Shown here one piece after another: positions 31,471 to 42,698 of a stretch of 64,000 bases of DNA. This stretch comes from Lithobates sylvaticus (taxonomy: Eukaryota; Chordata; Amphibia; Anura; Ranidae). Position numbers and translations under genes: made by a program. The DNA is taken from contig CM053030.1 in the NCBI GenBank assembly GCA_028564925.1, positions 378,383,833-378,447,832 on the forward strand. The letters are read 5' to 3'. Under the pieces are notes generated by a model, which was not told the DNA's origin, did not search any database, and saw only the letters and a list, made by a program, of their open reading frames with translations. Within the stretch, counting starts at the first letter, position 1, and each line of letters starts with the position of its first letter.

Positions 31471-32039
31471 CGCATCAATAAGGTAAATATCATTCAACCC
31501 ACTTTCTTAAGTCAACCATAGACGGTTCAAATCTCGGCCTGCCATGTATGAGCAGGCTGATTACACCCAAGTTGATCAACTTGGGTACAACCAGCTTATT
31601 GGATTATTTATGCAATTATTGCCGTGGCTATAGCCACTAGCAATGATCACTGTGTGTTCTACCAGCAGGAATGGCTCCCCCCTGCGGGAAAAACACAATA
31701 CTGACTGTGTTGATGAGGGAATTGAGGTTGCATGAAAGAAAATAGCACCTTATATGTCCAGCTTTAGAGCCCAGGGCTTCCTGGACACACCCTGGCCTGT
31801 GGTTGGACAGTGAAAGGAGAGCAGCACAGCGATGATCTCATCTCTTTTACTCTTCTGTTTTTTCCTATAAGCATGCTACAGCACTATTTGTGCTGCTTCT
31901 TCAGCTCACACTCCAGCTCTGCTGTACAGGGACTGCAAGAGGTTAATACCAGGTCAAATGCAGGAACTTATAATGCCTTTATTTAAAATGGACAGTTTAT
32001 AAAGTACTAATGATTACAGGGCTGCATTTTATATCTGCC
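31471..32039. other. Unassigned, with an 18-bp perfect palindrome near 31569
   Basis: CCAAGTTGATCAACTTGG lies in a block that looks like a foldback MITE. No reading frame or terminal repeat could be fixed. Confidence 0.3.
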
Positions 32040-32758
32040 TAGTAGAAATGTGCAATGCCGAAAAATGTGTTCGTTTTCAATTCAATCGTTTTTGGTGGGT
32101 TCTTTTCGTTTTTCCGGTCATTCGTTATGATCGCAATTCGTAAATTATAAAATTTGTAAATTAGAAAATTGTGAAGATCCATAAATCCAAAAATAAAAAA
32201 ATAAAATCGTATAATTCAAAAGAATAACTAACTAACTAATAACTAACTATTAAATTATAAGCATTGGAATTTCCTTTCAAATTTGGCTGTTAGTGAACGT
32301 GATGAATACGAATTTATCCGAAGTTACGAATTATCCAAAATAATGAATGCCGCATCTAAACAAATGTAACGGAACAAATTAATATGTAAAATTGAGTGTA
32401 GCCAAAAAATCAACCTCCCTTCTGGTTCACCCCTCCGCGCTTACTGGATAAAACCTCTTAAACCATGGATCAAAATAAATAAAATGTATATGAATGCAAG
32501 CATAAAAATTTAAATATATAAATATGTACATATATAAATATATAAAAAATAGATGACGTTTACATATATGAGTTCAGTTCACCACTGATGTTTTAGCAGC
32601 TGCTTAACAACCGTAATCATGTAAAATATGGCAATATTATATATTATGAGCAAGCAATGCTATTGGCTCAGTCCGTATACTATTGCAGCAGCGCTCATGT
32701 CCTTATTATCACCCAGGACCATATGGTAAAGAGCACAGTCTAGTTTTAAAAAGTTATT

Positions 32759-32797
32759 TCCTCAGAGGAAGTCAGATAACGACGAAACGTCAGGGCG
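32759..32797 (+). ncRNA. Hammerhead-like motif, altered core
   Basis: CCT / AGG stem I; core CAGAGGA (U4 to A against CUGANGA); one extra A; stem II GTC/GAC with loop AGATAAC; GAAA; ACGT in place of ACGCGT; C at the cleavage site. The U4 change should abolish or weaken activity. It starts directly at the end of the left 90-bp arm. Confidence 0.45.
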
Positions 32798-33262
32798 GTG
32801 ATCTACAGACCGGAAGTGACGTGTGCGCCTCGGATGTGCGCTCCAGGACAAACAAACAGGATATCGAGCTGCTGTTCTATACAGCAGGGAGGATCAGTTC
32901 CGGAGGCTATCGCACAGAGACAGGCACAGTGACACACACTATTTTTAATGCAGATGATTATCTAATTGTTGGTACGCATTCTGTATTAGGGGGGGAGGTT
33001 TTTTTGCATCTAATAAAAAGTTTTTTAAAACAATATCACGCTATTGCAATACCCCTTTGTTTTTGCGAGGAATAATGTGTGCATGATCCAGCCGATTACT
33101 GCAGAGGAGATAGAACATGGGAGGAACGCGAATGCATAAGTGATTTATTGAAAGGCTTTTTTTGACCTTTGGTCTGGTGAGTGTATCCCCAAAGGGAAGT
33201 TTTATTCCGCACGTGGTGAAGAATTGATTGAAATATACGGTGGAAGCTGTCACTATTTTTAT

Positions 33263-33284
33263 CTGAAGAAGCACTACGTGGAAA
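33263..33284 (+). ncRNA. Partial hammerhead core
   Basis: CTGAAGA, an extra A, then GCAC-TAC-GTG and GAAA, where sequence continues into the right inverted arm instead of a stem III. The core is cut by the arm junction, so it is a remnant. Confidence 0.35.
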
Positions 33285-33610
33285 TAACTTTTTAAAACTA
33301 GACTGTGCTCTTTACCATATGGTCCTGGGTGATAATAAGGACATGAGCGCTGCTGCAATAGTATACGGAACAAATTAATAATAAAATATTTTTATTATTA
33401 TTGTTATTTATTATTATTAATTTGTTACGTTCCATTAGTTTAGATACGGCATTCGTTATTTCGGATAATTCGTAACTTCGGATAAATTCCTATTCATTAC
33501 GTTCATTAACAGCCACATTTGAAAGGAAATTTCAATACTTATCATTTAATAGTTACGTTATATTTAGTTAGTTATTATTTCAGATTTTCAAATAACGAAT
33601 TCGGAACAAA

Positions 33611-33837
33611 ACCAATAGCGCACTTTAGGCATAGGATTTTTACACATGCTATGCAAGAATAATTTTTTTTGATTGTACAGTTGTCTGAACAAGCACTATT
33701 GAAAACAACAAAAAAAAAAAGTTTGTCCTCCTGTGCAATATGATTGACTGCATAGAAATTGTACAATGCATATTTGCCAGGGAAAGGAATTGGCACATTT
33801 TCTGCCATACTGAAGGGCTGAGTATTTTTCTGTACTA
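33611..33837. other. No gene seen
   Basis: Short non-coding stretch with an A-run near 33710. Confidence 0.3.
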
Positions 33838-34211
33838 TAATGCCCCGTAGACACGATCGGATTTTCAAATGTTGGATGTGAGCTTGTTCGCTGAAAGTCT
33901 GACCGTGTATATGCTCCATCGAACATTTGTTGTCGGACTTTCCGGCAACAAATGTTGGCTAGCAGATTCTCAAAGTCACAAGTCTGATGCACAAAAGTTC
34001 ACGCATGCTCGGAATCAAGCAGAAGGAGCCGCACTGGCTATTGAACTTCCTTTTTCTCAGCTCGTCATACGTCTTCTACGTCACCACGTTCCCACGTTCG
34101 TAATTGTTGGTCAACATTTGTATGACTGTGTGTTTGCAAGACAAGTTGGAGCTAACATCCTTCGAACAAAATTCCACGGTTTTGTTGTCGGAAAGTCCGA
34201 TCCTGTGTACA
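33838..34211. mobile_element. MITE, TAATGCC family (copy 2)
   Basis: It starts TAATGCCCCGTAGACACGAT and ends CCGATCCTGTGTAC, where the next MITE begins at once. An internal GTCGGACTTTCC...GGCAACAAATGTTGG region matches the style of copies at 24789 and 57566. Confidence 0.6.
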
Positions 34212-34623
34212 AGGCCTCATGCACACTGGACGTATTTGGACGTTTTTACAGCTGCTGTTTTTGGCTTCAGACATTTTTTTCTACAATCAATCTTCAGCAT
34301 GTTATCCTATGTGTCCATGCACACATAGGCTGTTATAAACTGTTTTTGGCTGGGGTGTTTTTTGGCTGTAAAAAAGACCCAAAACTAATGGGTTCTGAAG
34401 GGCATTTTTTCAGCTGTAAAAATGCTCTAACGTCAAAAAATGACTAAAATTGCCAAAAAAAACGCCAATAAAAGCTCAAAAACATGTCTCAGCCCCATTT
34501 CTTAACGTTTTTGATCCATTGGGGGAAAAACGCTAAAAATATTGCAAAAACTTTGAAAAACTCACTGCAAAGCTACTTGACATTTTTATATCGTTAATAT
34601 AACGTCCAGTGTGCATGAGGCCT
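34212..34623. mobile_element. MITE with 22-bp perfect terminal inverted repeats
   Basis: The ends AGGCCTCATGCACACTGGAC (34212 on) and its exact complement (to 34623) enclose 412 bp of AT-rich DNA with many TTTTTGGC and AAAAACGC blocks. No target duplication is obvious because the left end joins another MITE. Confidence 0.75.
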
Positions 34624-34811
34624 ATGGTTAGTTAACAGGAGAGTTCAGGAACAGTAAGCATTGTAATTTTATTGACAATTGGCAGCAAAATATAGATTAT
34701 ACAGTAACTAGTCATATATGAAGGCCAGCTCTGTATCACTGTGAATGGATTACACATGTCTCATTTACATACTGCATTTTGAAGATCATTTCTGTTTAAG
34801 AAACAGTAACT
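34624..34811. other. No gene seen
   Basis: Non-coding. Confidence 0.3.
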
Positions 34812-35954
34812 TAAGTGCCGATTCACACTACAGCAACTTGGGATCCGACTTGTCAGACCTCAAGTTGCCCCAAGTCGTGGGACATAAGAAATTCCATTGA
34901 AGTGAATGAGAGCTGTCTTAATCTACACTACTGAAATTGCTCTGACTTCAGAAAAGGTTTCTGTACTACTTCAAGGCGACTTCTAGGCAACTTGTACCCA
35001 TAGATTTCAATGGAAGTTGCCTCCAAGTCGGATCTCCATCTATATTGAAGCGATTTTACAGGAAAATAAATTAGTATACCCAGGCAAACCCCTCCCTCCC
35101 AGAGAGCTGATTATTTTGTGATTGGCCACAGCCAAAGTCGCCTGTCCTGGAGGCAAGTCGCGTTGTAAGTTGCTTAACCCCTTGACATCCGCGCTATGGC
35201 CGAATGACAGCCACATCGCGGATCTGAATTCCCGGGAGGCCTCCCCTGTGCACGCTCCCTGAACGTGCCCTACAGGGCATGGGCAGAGCGTGCTGTGGTC
35301 ACTGAGTCACTGAGACTCAGCAATCCGTGTAAGGGGCTGGTCCCGGCCCCTTACCATGTGATCAGCTGTCACCCAATGTCAGCTGATCACATGATCAAAA
35401 CAAAAGCTGGGTGATCTTTTTTTTCTCTTCATGCTGACAGCGGAGGAGAAAATAAAAGCCGATCACTGTCTCATCTTAAAGGGACATTGGTCCCGAAAAG
35501 GAAAAGGCAATTATGCCTAATTCATGCTACATGACAATGCCCACAAGTGCCACCTATCAATGCCCACCAGTGGTGCCAATCAGTGCCACCTAGAAGTGCT
35601 GCCTATCAGTGTAACCGATCAGTGCCCATCACTGCCACCTATCAGTGTCACCTCATCAGCGTACATCAATGACGGACAAAAATTACCCGTTTTAAAATTT
35701 TATAACAAAATAAAAAAATTGCACAGGTGATCAAATACCAAAAGAAAGCTCTATTTGGGGGGAAAAAAATTTCATTTGGGTACAGTGTTGTATGACCGCG
35801 AATTGTCATTCAAAGTGCGACAGTACTGAAAGCTGAAAATTGGTCTGGATTGGAGGGGGGTTTAAGTGCCCTGTAAGCAAGTGGTTAAAGTCGCGCTAAA
35901 GTTGCCTCCAAATCGCCTTGCAAAGTCGGGTTGCCCCTGTGTGAACCGAGCCTT
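34812..35954. mobile_element. MITE carrying a nested TTAA element
   Basis: The ends are TTAAGTGCCGATTCACAC and, inverted, CCTAAGGCTCGGTTCACAC. Inner blocks (AAGTTGCC, AAGTCG) are repeated and inverted. The left part 34812-35173 and right part 35889-35954 are separated by the TTAA element. Confidence 0.65.
35178..35884. mobile_element. Nested TTAA-site element, 707 bp
   Basis: Flanked by TTAA on both sides (35174-35177 and 35885-35888), starting CCCCTTGACATCC and ending AAGCAAGTGG. It shares its 3' half with 30817-31470. TTAA duplication is the mark of piggyBac- and Kolobok-type transposases; no transposase is coded here. Confidence 0.7.
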
Positions 35955-36469
35955 AGGAAATTTACAAATAACCTATCTTTTTATTTACTCAAATATCATG
36001 TTTTTTTTTTTTACCTGGTTTAGCACATTGTTATTCCCTACTAAACACTACAGTGAAAATAATAAGGGTAAAGAAAAACATGTCATTTTGCAGTCTCTTA
36101 TGAAGCATGATTTATGAATGAACCATAAAAGTGAATGACGAATCTTATAAACAAAAGTTGTTTCACACAGAGAAAGAAAATGTGTTCTGTCACCACAAAT
36201 GATTATAATTTCCATTCAAAACTTTTTCCTGAGTCTGTTATTTAAAGAAGTATGGTTCCTGTGTATTTACTGAGATGTAAAGGTTGATGCAAAGTAATTA
36301 TATGTACATTGGTTATATATTGTATGCCAATTGCAAGCTTGTTTTGTTTCCTGACCCTCTCTATTCTCTGATTTGGGCATTGTGGTCTTTACACTTGTTT
36401 CAACACTTTTGCATCCTACAATATTTTTTTCGGAAAAAGGGTGGGGATTTAGGTTTACTGAATGGAAAT
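35955..36469. other. No gene seen
   Basis: AT-rich non-coding DNA. Confidence 0.35.
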
Positions 36470-36785
36470 GTGTTTAAAAGAGCAGAATGAGTAGAGAGGT
36501 GACCTTGTTAATCTGCTGCTGCTCTTTCACTGTCCAGTTAGCAGGTTCGGGGTGAAGAGAGAATGCCGCTGTATTCTTTAACTGTAACTTGGGTCATACA
36601 CCTGGCTATGCTGTGTGGCCTGCCTGTGTAAATCCTAGGGCTGAACGGTCAGAAATGCAAATCTACTGGCAGGTAAAATAGTTTCTTGAGATAAATTTCA
36701 GCAGGTAAAATAGTTTCTTGAGATCAATTTCATCTGCATATTTAGCTATTTGCTTGGAGATTCAGTTCAAACCAGCCACGTTAGT
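36470..36785 (+). repeat. Dispersed repeat, copy 2 of 3
   Basis: It shares CTTTCACTGTCCA, TTCTTTAACTGTAAC, CTGGCTATGCTG, CAGAAATGCAAAT and CATCTGCATATTTAGC blocks in order with 60860-61085. A TAAAATAGTTTCTTGAGAT block is locally duplicated. Class unknown. Confidence 0.5.
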
Positions 36786-37121
36786 GCATGTTTGCCTGAC
36801 TGTGTGAAATTTGCCTTCCTACTGCCAAAAGTGAAAGGCTATACTGGGAAGGATAGGATAATGACAGAGAAGATAATGAGGAGAAAAGGGCAATTCTAGC
36901 CTGGACAGATCTGGTGTAGATGTCCATATCTCCACCATCATTGTAAGGCCCAGAACTGTCTGTGCCCATGTGAACTTTATCAATGAACTCAGTGAAGCAG
37001 GTATATTGACTAATTGTAAATAAAAGTTTAATTTTCTCCCACATAATCGTATCCTTGAAAAATCCTTTTTCACTATACAGTAAATCTGAATGGTCATACC
37101 CTGTAAAGCATAATCATGACT
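36786..37121. other. No gene seen
   Basis: Non-coding. Confidence 0.3.
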
Positions 37122-37612
37122 AGGGATGGGCCCGGTGTTCAATTCAAACCCATGTTCGAAACGAACATTGGCCGTTCGTCCGCTCATAGAAACCAGAACT
37201 CTGAGGGCCGTTCGCATCAAATTCGTGTGATTCGAACGGTCCACAATGCACTGCGCCAGTCGCAGTGCATTGCTGGATGATGATTGGCCAAGCATGCACT
37301 GTGACCCTGCATTCTTGGCCAATCATAGAGCCAGCGGCGAGGAGAGCAATAATTGGCCACAGACAGGATGCCTGTGGCCAATTATAGCTCAGGGGGTTTA
37401 GTACACGCCCCACACTATATAAGGCCGCCACGCCGGCGGCCTCGTGTAGTGTGTTCCGGCGTTAGGAACAGTGTCAGTGACAGACTGTACTGTATGGTGT
37501 ACACACTATATCTGCTTGTGATTCATTTCTGTGTGGGGAATAGTGTAGGGAAAGAGGAAAAATAGGCAGGGATAGTTTATTCTTCTCAGTGCTGTTCTCA
37601 ATCTCTACCAAT

Positions 37613-37980
37613 CCAGCCATCTGCAGGAGTTAGTTTGTGTGCGTGCTGTGTGAGTATAGCACAGCAGTAGCACACTAAACCACCTTACCCTGTATCTGCC
37701 CTTCTGCCCTGTTGTCATCTAAGGCAGCAATCTGCAGAAGTTAGTGTGTGTGTGTGCTGTGTGAGTATAGCACAGCACACTAAACCACCTCACCCTGTAT
37801 CTTCCCTTCTGCCCTGTTGTCATTTAAGGCAGCCATCTGCATGAGTTAGTGTGTGTGTGCTGTGTGAGTATAGCACAGCACACTAAACCACCTCACCCTG
37901 TATCTGCCCCTCTGCCCTGTTCTCATCTAAGACAGCCATCTACAGGAGTTAGTGTGTGTGTGCTGTGTGACTCCAGCACA
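37613..37980. repeat. 5' minisatellite of the hAT, about 118-bp unit
   Basis: About three and a half units built on AGTTAGTGTGTGTG..CTGTGTGAGTATAGCACAG and CACCCTGTATCTGCCC. The last copy runs straight into the transposase start. Confidence 0.85.
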
Positions 37981-37999
37981 ATATACACTACCCATTACA

Positions 38000-40900
38000 A
38001 TGTCTGGAAGACCAACAAGGAGAGGCAGACAGTCACGAGCCAAGAAAACAGGGCAAGCAGGCTCTGTGTCTAGAGACAACAGTGCTGGTCGTGGACGCGG
38101 TGCATTGTCATCAGCACGTGGCCATGGGACACGCTTGTCCTTATTTTCGGCAGCTGGACATGTTGAGCCGCATCATGCCGAAGGCTTGGTAGAGTGGATG
38201 ACCAAGCCCTCCTCATCCTCCTCATCCTCTCTCACCCAGGCTCAGGGCACTGGCAAAGCAGCTGCCAACGCGTACTCAATGTCATCATCAGGCACCCCTT
38301 CCCTAGACCCACCATGTCCTCCTGAGGAGTCCCCCGAACTGTTTGAGCACAGTGTTGGGTACATGCTCCAGGAGGATGCCCAGCGTTTTGAAGGCTCCGA
38401 TGATGATACCCAGCTAGAGGAAGGCAGTAGTGTGAGCGCAGAGAGAGGGGATGCTCAAGGACAGCAATCTGGCAGTCATGTTCCACCAGCTGCAGCTTAC
38501 TGCCAGGTTTGCTCCAGTGGTGAAGAGGGAGGGGATGATGAGGTCACTGACGCCACGTGGGTGCCTGAACGGAGAGAGGAGGAGGCGGCACATCTCCAAC
38601 GAGGCAGGATGCCCTCCGGGGGCCGGCTTGAGGCCAGCACACCAACTGAATCACACCGCAGAGCTCCGTCTATGCAGGTCGCTGCCTCTGCACGTTATTA
38701 CAAAAGTTCTTTGGGGTGGACCTTTTTTGAGATGAGTGCATCAGATCGCACCGCTGCTATTTGCAACATATGTCTCAAGCGTATCTCGCGTGGCCAAAAC
38801 ATCAGCCGCTTGGGCACCACAAGCATGACCAGACATATGTTGACCTGCCATGCAGCTTGTTGGCAAGCGCACATTAAAGACCCACACCAAAGAACAAAGC
38901 GGACCTCTCCTTACTCCTCATCAGCTAGGATCTCCAACCCCACTATACCTTCAGTCCTCTCTGCACAGAATTAGGTGTGTCACAGACAAGTACTTGCGGG
39001 CACTCTGCTAGCAGTACACCGACGTCCGATTGTACCAGGCAAATTTCCCTGCCCCAGCTGCTGGACCGTCAAAAGAAGTTTACTCCCAGCCATCCACATG
39101 CCCAGCGGTTGAATGCTAGCTTGGCTAAATTGCTAACACTTCAACTGCTGCCTTTTCAGTTGGTAGACTCGGCCCCCTTCCGTGAGTTTGTTCAATGTGC
39201 GGTTCCTCAGTGGCAGGTTCCCAAATGCCACTTTTTCTCATGATTCCGGCTCTCTACCGGCATGTGGAAGGCAATGTCCATGCCTCGCTGGACAGGGCGG
39301 TCAGTGGTAAGGTGCATATTACCGCTGACTCATGGTCCAGCAGGCATGGACAGGGACGTTACCTTCTTTCACGGCCCATTGGGTCACTCTTTTGGCAGCT
39401 GGGAAGGATGCAGGACAAGGTGCAGTAGTTTTGGAGGTTGTTCCACCACCACGCCTCCAAAATGCTACTACTGGTTGTGACACACCTCTCTCCTCCACCC
39501 CCTTCTCTTCTTCTTCCTCCATGGCCTCTTCGAGTGCTCTGTCCTCGGAGCAAGCAGTGCTCCGTAGGCATCCAAGGGGCTACGCAAGTACGCAGGCAAA
39601 AAGATTCCATGCCGTGCTTGCGCTGGTGTGTTTTGGGGGACAGGAGCCACACTGGGGCAGAGGTTCTGTCAGCTCTGCAGGGGCAGGCCGAGAGGTGGTT
39701 GATGCCAACTTAAGCCAGGAATAGTGGTTTGTGACAATGGCATCAACCTCCTCTCCGCCCTGCGACAGGGACAGCTGACCCATGTGCCCTGTATGGCTCA
39801 CGTCCTTAACCTGGTGGTGCAGCGGTTCTTGGGCAGGTACCCAGGCTTACAGGATGTCCTGAGGCAGGTCAGGAAAGTCTGTGTTCCGCCGATCATATAA
39901 TGCCAGTGCTCGGCTGGCTGAGCTGCAAAAGGAGTTGACCCTGCCCAAGAACCGCCTTATATGTGACATGCCCACCAGGTGAAACTCAACGTTGGCCATG
40001 CTGCAGCGACTGCACAGGCAGCAGAGGGCCATCAATGAGTACCTGTGTGACTACGGCACCAGGACAGGGTCAGGGGAGCTCAGATTTTTTTCCCCACGCC
40101 AGTGGAGCATGATCAGGGATGCATTCACTGTCCTGTCACCATTTGAGGAGGCCACGAGGATGGTGAGCAGTGACAGTGCATGCATCAGTGACACTGTACC
40201 TCTTGTCCACCTGTTGGAGCATACACTGCGTGGAATAATGGACAGGGCACTTGAGGCAGAACAGAGGCAGGAAGAGGAGGACTTCCTTGCCTCTCAAGGC
40301 CCCCTTTATCCAGACAGTGTTCCTTCTCTCCCACCCATCACACAGGAAGAGGATGAGGAGGATGAGGAGGAGGATGAGGAGGAGGATTGTGTCAGCATGG
40401 AGGTGGAGCCTGGCACTCAGCATCAGCAGCAGCAGTCTTTTAGGGATGATTTACAGTCCCAAAAAAACAGTGGACTTGTACGTGGCTGGGAGAAGGTGGC
40501 TGCGGATCATGTCGTCCTCAGTGACCCAGAAGAGTCCGGACCGAATGCCTCAGCTAACCTACGTTGTATGGCCTCCCTGATCCTGCAAAGCCTGCGGAAG
40601 GATCCTTGTATTCTTCGGATCAAGGAGAGGGACCATTACTGGCTGGCTACTCTCCTTGATCCACGGTACAAGGGTAAGGTTGCGGACCTTATCTTGCCAT
40701 CGCAGGGGGAGCAGAGGATGAGACATCTCCGGGAGGCCTTGCAGAAAGGTCTGTGCAACGCGTTCCCAGAGACTGGGAGGTTACAAACTCCTGGTCCTGG
40801 ACGACGAGTTGCTAAGGCTTCGGTCAGTAGCAGACTGATGCGTTCAGACAATTTTTTAGTCCGCAGCCCCACGGTATGATCGGTTCCAGCAACCATCGCC

Positions 40901-41217
40901 AGCGTCTGATATACATGGTGCAGGAATACCTAGGGGCAAGGTCAGACTTGGACACCTTTCCCACTGAAAATCCTCTGGCTTACTGGGTCTTGAGGATGGA
41001 TCACTGGCCAGAGCTTGCACAGTATGCAATTGAGCTACTGGCCTGTCCTGCATCCAGCGTTCTTTCCGAATGCACATTCAGTGCTGCTGGAGGCTTTGTC
41101 ACCGATCACAGGGTGCGCCTGTCCACCGACTCGGTTGATCGACTGACCTTCATAAAGATGAATCAGTCTTGGATTACCACCAGCTACCAGGCACCTGAAG
41201 CTGATATAACAGAATAA
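38000..41217 (+). pseudogene. hAT transposase pseudogene (BED finger to dimerisation domain)
   Basis: From ATG 38000 (MSGRPTRRGRQ) the first frame runs to a stop at 38972. It has an acidic, serine-rich N-terminus and a BED zinc finger (SSLGWTFFEMSASDRT, C-x2-C, H-x4-H; about 38700-38850). Later frames keep ITADSWSSRHG (first catalytic D, near 39325), VCDNGINLL and PCMAHVLNLVV (near 39735-39825), a TR-stop-NSTLAMLQRL motif where the usual W is TGA (39980-39982), FEEATRMVSSDS, and the C-terminal dimerisation motif NPLAYWVLRM...SSVLSECTFSAAGG (40965-41095). Several frameshifts (stops at 38972 and about 39241 among them) show it is dead. Confidence 0.88.
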
Positions 41218-41354
41218 TTTATTTTGAAATGTCACATCCCTTTAAGACTGCCTATGCTGATGCTGAGTGACTGTCCTGTTAGGTTGACTGACTATCCTCT
41301 TCCTCCTCAATGATCCTGATGATAGCTTGGAAGAACATTTTTGTTTCTGGGTGC

Positions 41355-41935
41355 CACCACCAGTGGCTAATGCCCAATTTTTCAGCCCCTGATTAACAGG
41401 GGTGTGTAATTAAAATTTTTTATGCAATGCTTTGCAACAGGTCTGATTGCTGTGCTCCAAGTACAGTATCTGTGAGGGGTTGCAGTGTTGTGCCACCAGT
41501 GCCTAAGGCCCAATTTTTCAGCCCCTGTTTAACAGGGGGTGTAATTACAATTTTTTATGCAATGCTTTGCAACAGGTCTGATTGCTGTGCTCCAAGTACA
41601 GTATCTGTGAGGGGTTGCAGTGTTGTGGCACCAGTGCCTAAGGCCCAATTTTTCAGCTCCTGTTTAACAGGGGCGTGTAATTACAAATCTTGATCTAATA
41701 ATTCACAGCAGGGCCCATTCTTGTGCCCACCAGGAGTAACTGTAAAGGGCTTACAGTGTTGTGGCAACACCGTCCACCACCACCAAAGGCCCAATTTTTC
41801 TGCCCATGTTCAACAGGTGCATGCAATTACAATTCTTGATCTAATAATTCACAGCAGTGCCCACCAAGAGTAGCTGTGAGGGCTTACAGTGTTGTGGCAA
41901 CACCAACATCTAATTGGGCAATTTTCTGCAGAGTA
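41355..41935. repeat. 3' minisatellite of the hAT, about 135-bp unit
   Basis: Four units plus a partial, each with GGCCCAATTTTTCAGCCCC, a TTTAACAGGGG block, a TAATTACAA block and TTGCAGTGTTGTGG. The first two have ATGCAATGCTTTGCAAC; the later two have a TTGATCTAATAATTCACAGC variant. Confidence 0.88.
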
Positions 41936-42131
41936 TATACGGCAGGCCCCTACTTTCAAACATCCAACTTAGAAACGACTCCTACTTGCCAACGGAAGGA
42001 GAAAACAGGAAGTGAGAGGAAATATACCCCTAGGAAGGAAAATTCTATCCTGTTAGATTTAATTTTGGAAAAAGGTGTCTCCTCTCTACTGATGCTTTAT
42101 CACCAATCCTTGTTTAAATAATATTATATGT
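41936..42131. repeat. Dispersed repeat fragment
   Basis: A block around CAACTTAGAAACGACTCCTA and CCCCTAGGAAGGAAAATTC looks like part of a known frog dispersed repeat, from memory. It may belong to the hAT 3' end. The PLE repeat starts at its edge. Confidence 0.3.
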
Positions 42132-42356
42132 AAGGTTAGAAGTAGGTTTAAATGTTACCCGTTGCTTGTACCCGATTTACCATATATTTCCAACGTTATC
42201 CCAAACTTTGGTTATGACTTCTATGTGAGCCCTACTATGGTTATTGGTATCGCATTGGAGGTGTTCTTTCCATAGTTTTCTGTTATCTATATGATTAGTG
42301 GGATACGCACTCTGACATTTAGCCACAAGATGGACAAGATGGAGGTCGACTTGTTT
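42132..42356 (+). repeat. PLE left terminal direct repeat (pLTR)
   Basis: It shares with 47537-47750 the run from AAGGTTAGAAGTAGG to GGAGGTCGACTTGTTT. Differences include an ACCCGTTG/AGGGGTC patch and an extra 9-bp ACAAGATGG here. The matching may begin about 12 bp earlier in an AT-rich stretch. Confidence 0.9.
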
Positions 42357-42632
42357 TTCCTCCTCGGATTGCGTTTTTAGCATTGTCAATTCCTGCATCT
42401 AACCCACATTAGTTTTTACAGTTTTTTACGTTTCTGTATACAAATTTGTTTTGGTATACAAGTATATTGTTCATTTCAGGAGAATATAATCTAATATGTG
42501 TAATTCGCATAGGATCGGCATTGGTGATACTTAATGCCGTTGATATTACCTATTGTGAAGTTTTCTATCTTATCCGCCACTGAGAGTCACACCAGGGCGT
42601 GATTGTATGTTTTCTATAAAGTGGCGATGAGT

Positions 42633-42698
42633 CAGTGCGTCGCCCGTTCCCCAGAAGACGTCATTGGACGAAACGGACATAGGGAGGCTGACGCACTG
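42633..42698 (+). ncRNA. Hammerhead-like structure with extended stem I, altered core
   Basis: The outer stem CAGTGCGTC (42633-42641) pairs exactly with GACGCACTG (42690-42698). Inside lie CCC/GGG, core CAGAAGA (42652-42658; U4 to A), one extra C, stem II GTC/GAC with loop ATTG, GAAA (42670-42673), a short imperfect stem III and A at the cleavage position. The nine-base outer stem supports a real former ribozyme; the U4 change argues against present activity. Confidence 0.5.

Larger units (their letters stand above)
32385..33366. mobile_element. 982-bp PLE-type insertion with inverted arms
   Basis: A 14-bp duplication GGAACAAATTAATA (32371-32384 and 33367-33380) bounds it. Inside, 32672-32761 and 33280-33369 form a perfect 90-bp inverted repeat; the last three bases overlap the duplication. 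Between the arms are a hammerhead-like core, an AATAAAAAG motif at 33012, and a GGTGAGTG...GTGGTG segment resembling the 5' region of the PLE at 42132. No protein is coded. The plan equals that of 58984-59978. Confidence 0.7.
32040..33610. mobile_element. Foldback MITE split by a PLE-type insertion
   Basis: The arms 32238-32384 and about 33381-33570 are reverse complements (TTTCCTTTCAAAT.TGGCTGTTA, GAATTTATCCGAAGTTACGA). The middle, 32385-33366, is a later insertion with its own target duplication. This MITE has CGAAT-rich arms; its transposase family is not determined. Confidence 0.6.
37122..41935 (+). mobile_element. Autonomous-type hAT transposon, decayed
   Basis: The left end TAGGGATGGGCCCGG matches the ends of the window's hAT MITEs (GGGATGAGC). 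It has a promoter-like CACTATATAAGG near 37414, a 5' minisatellite (37613-37980), a broken transposase (38000-41217) and a 3' minisatellite (41355-41935). A right terminal inverted repeat was not found, so the end is provisional; a PLE begins 200 bp on. The segment 25720-26013 is a piece of the same group. Confidence 0.75.

Noticed and set aside
38414-39724. Minus-strand and alternate frames across the hAT transposase
   Set aside because: Shadows of the plus-strand transposase; the recognisable motifs (BED finger, PCMAHVLNLVV, dimerisation domain) are all plus strand.
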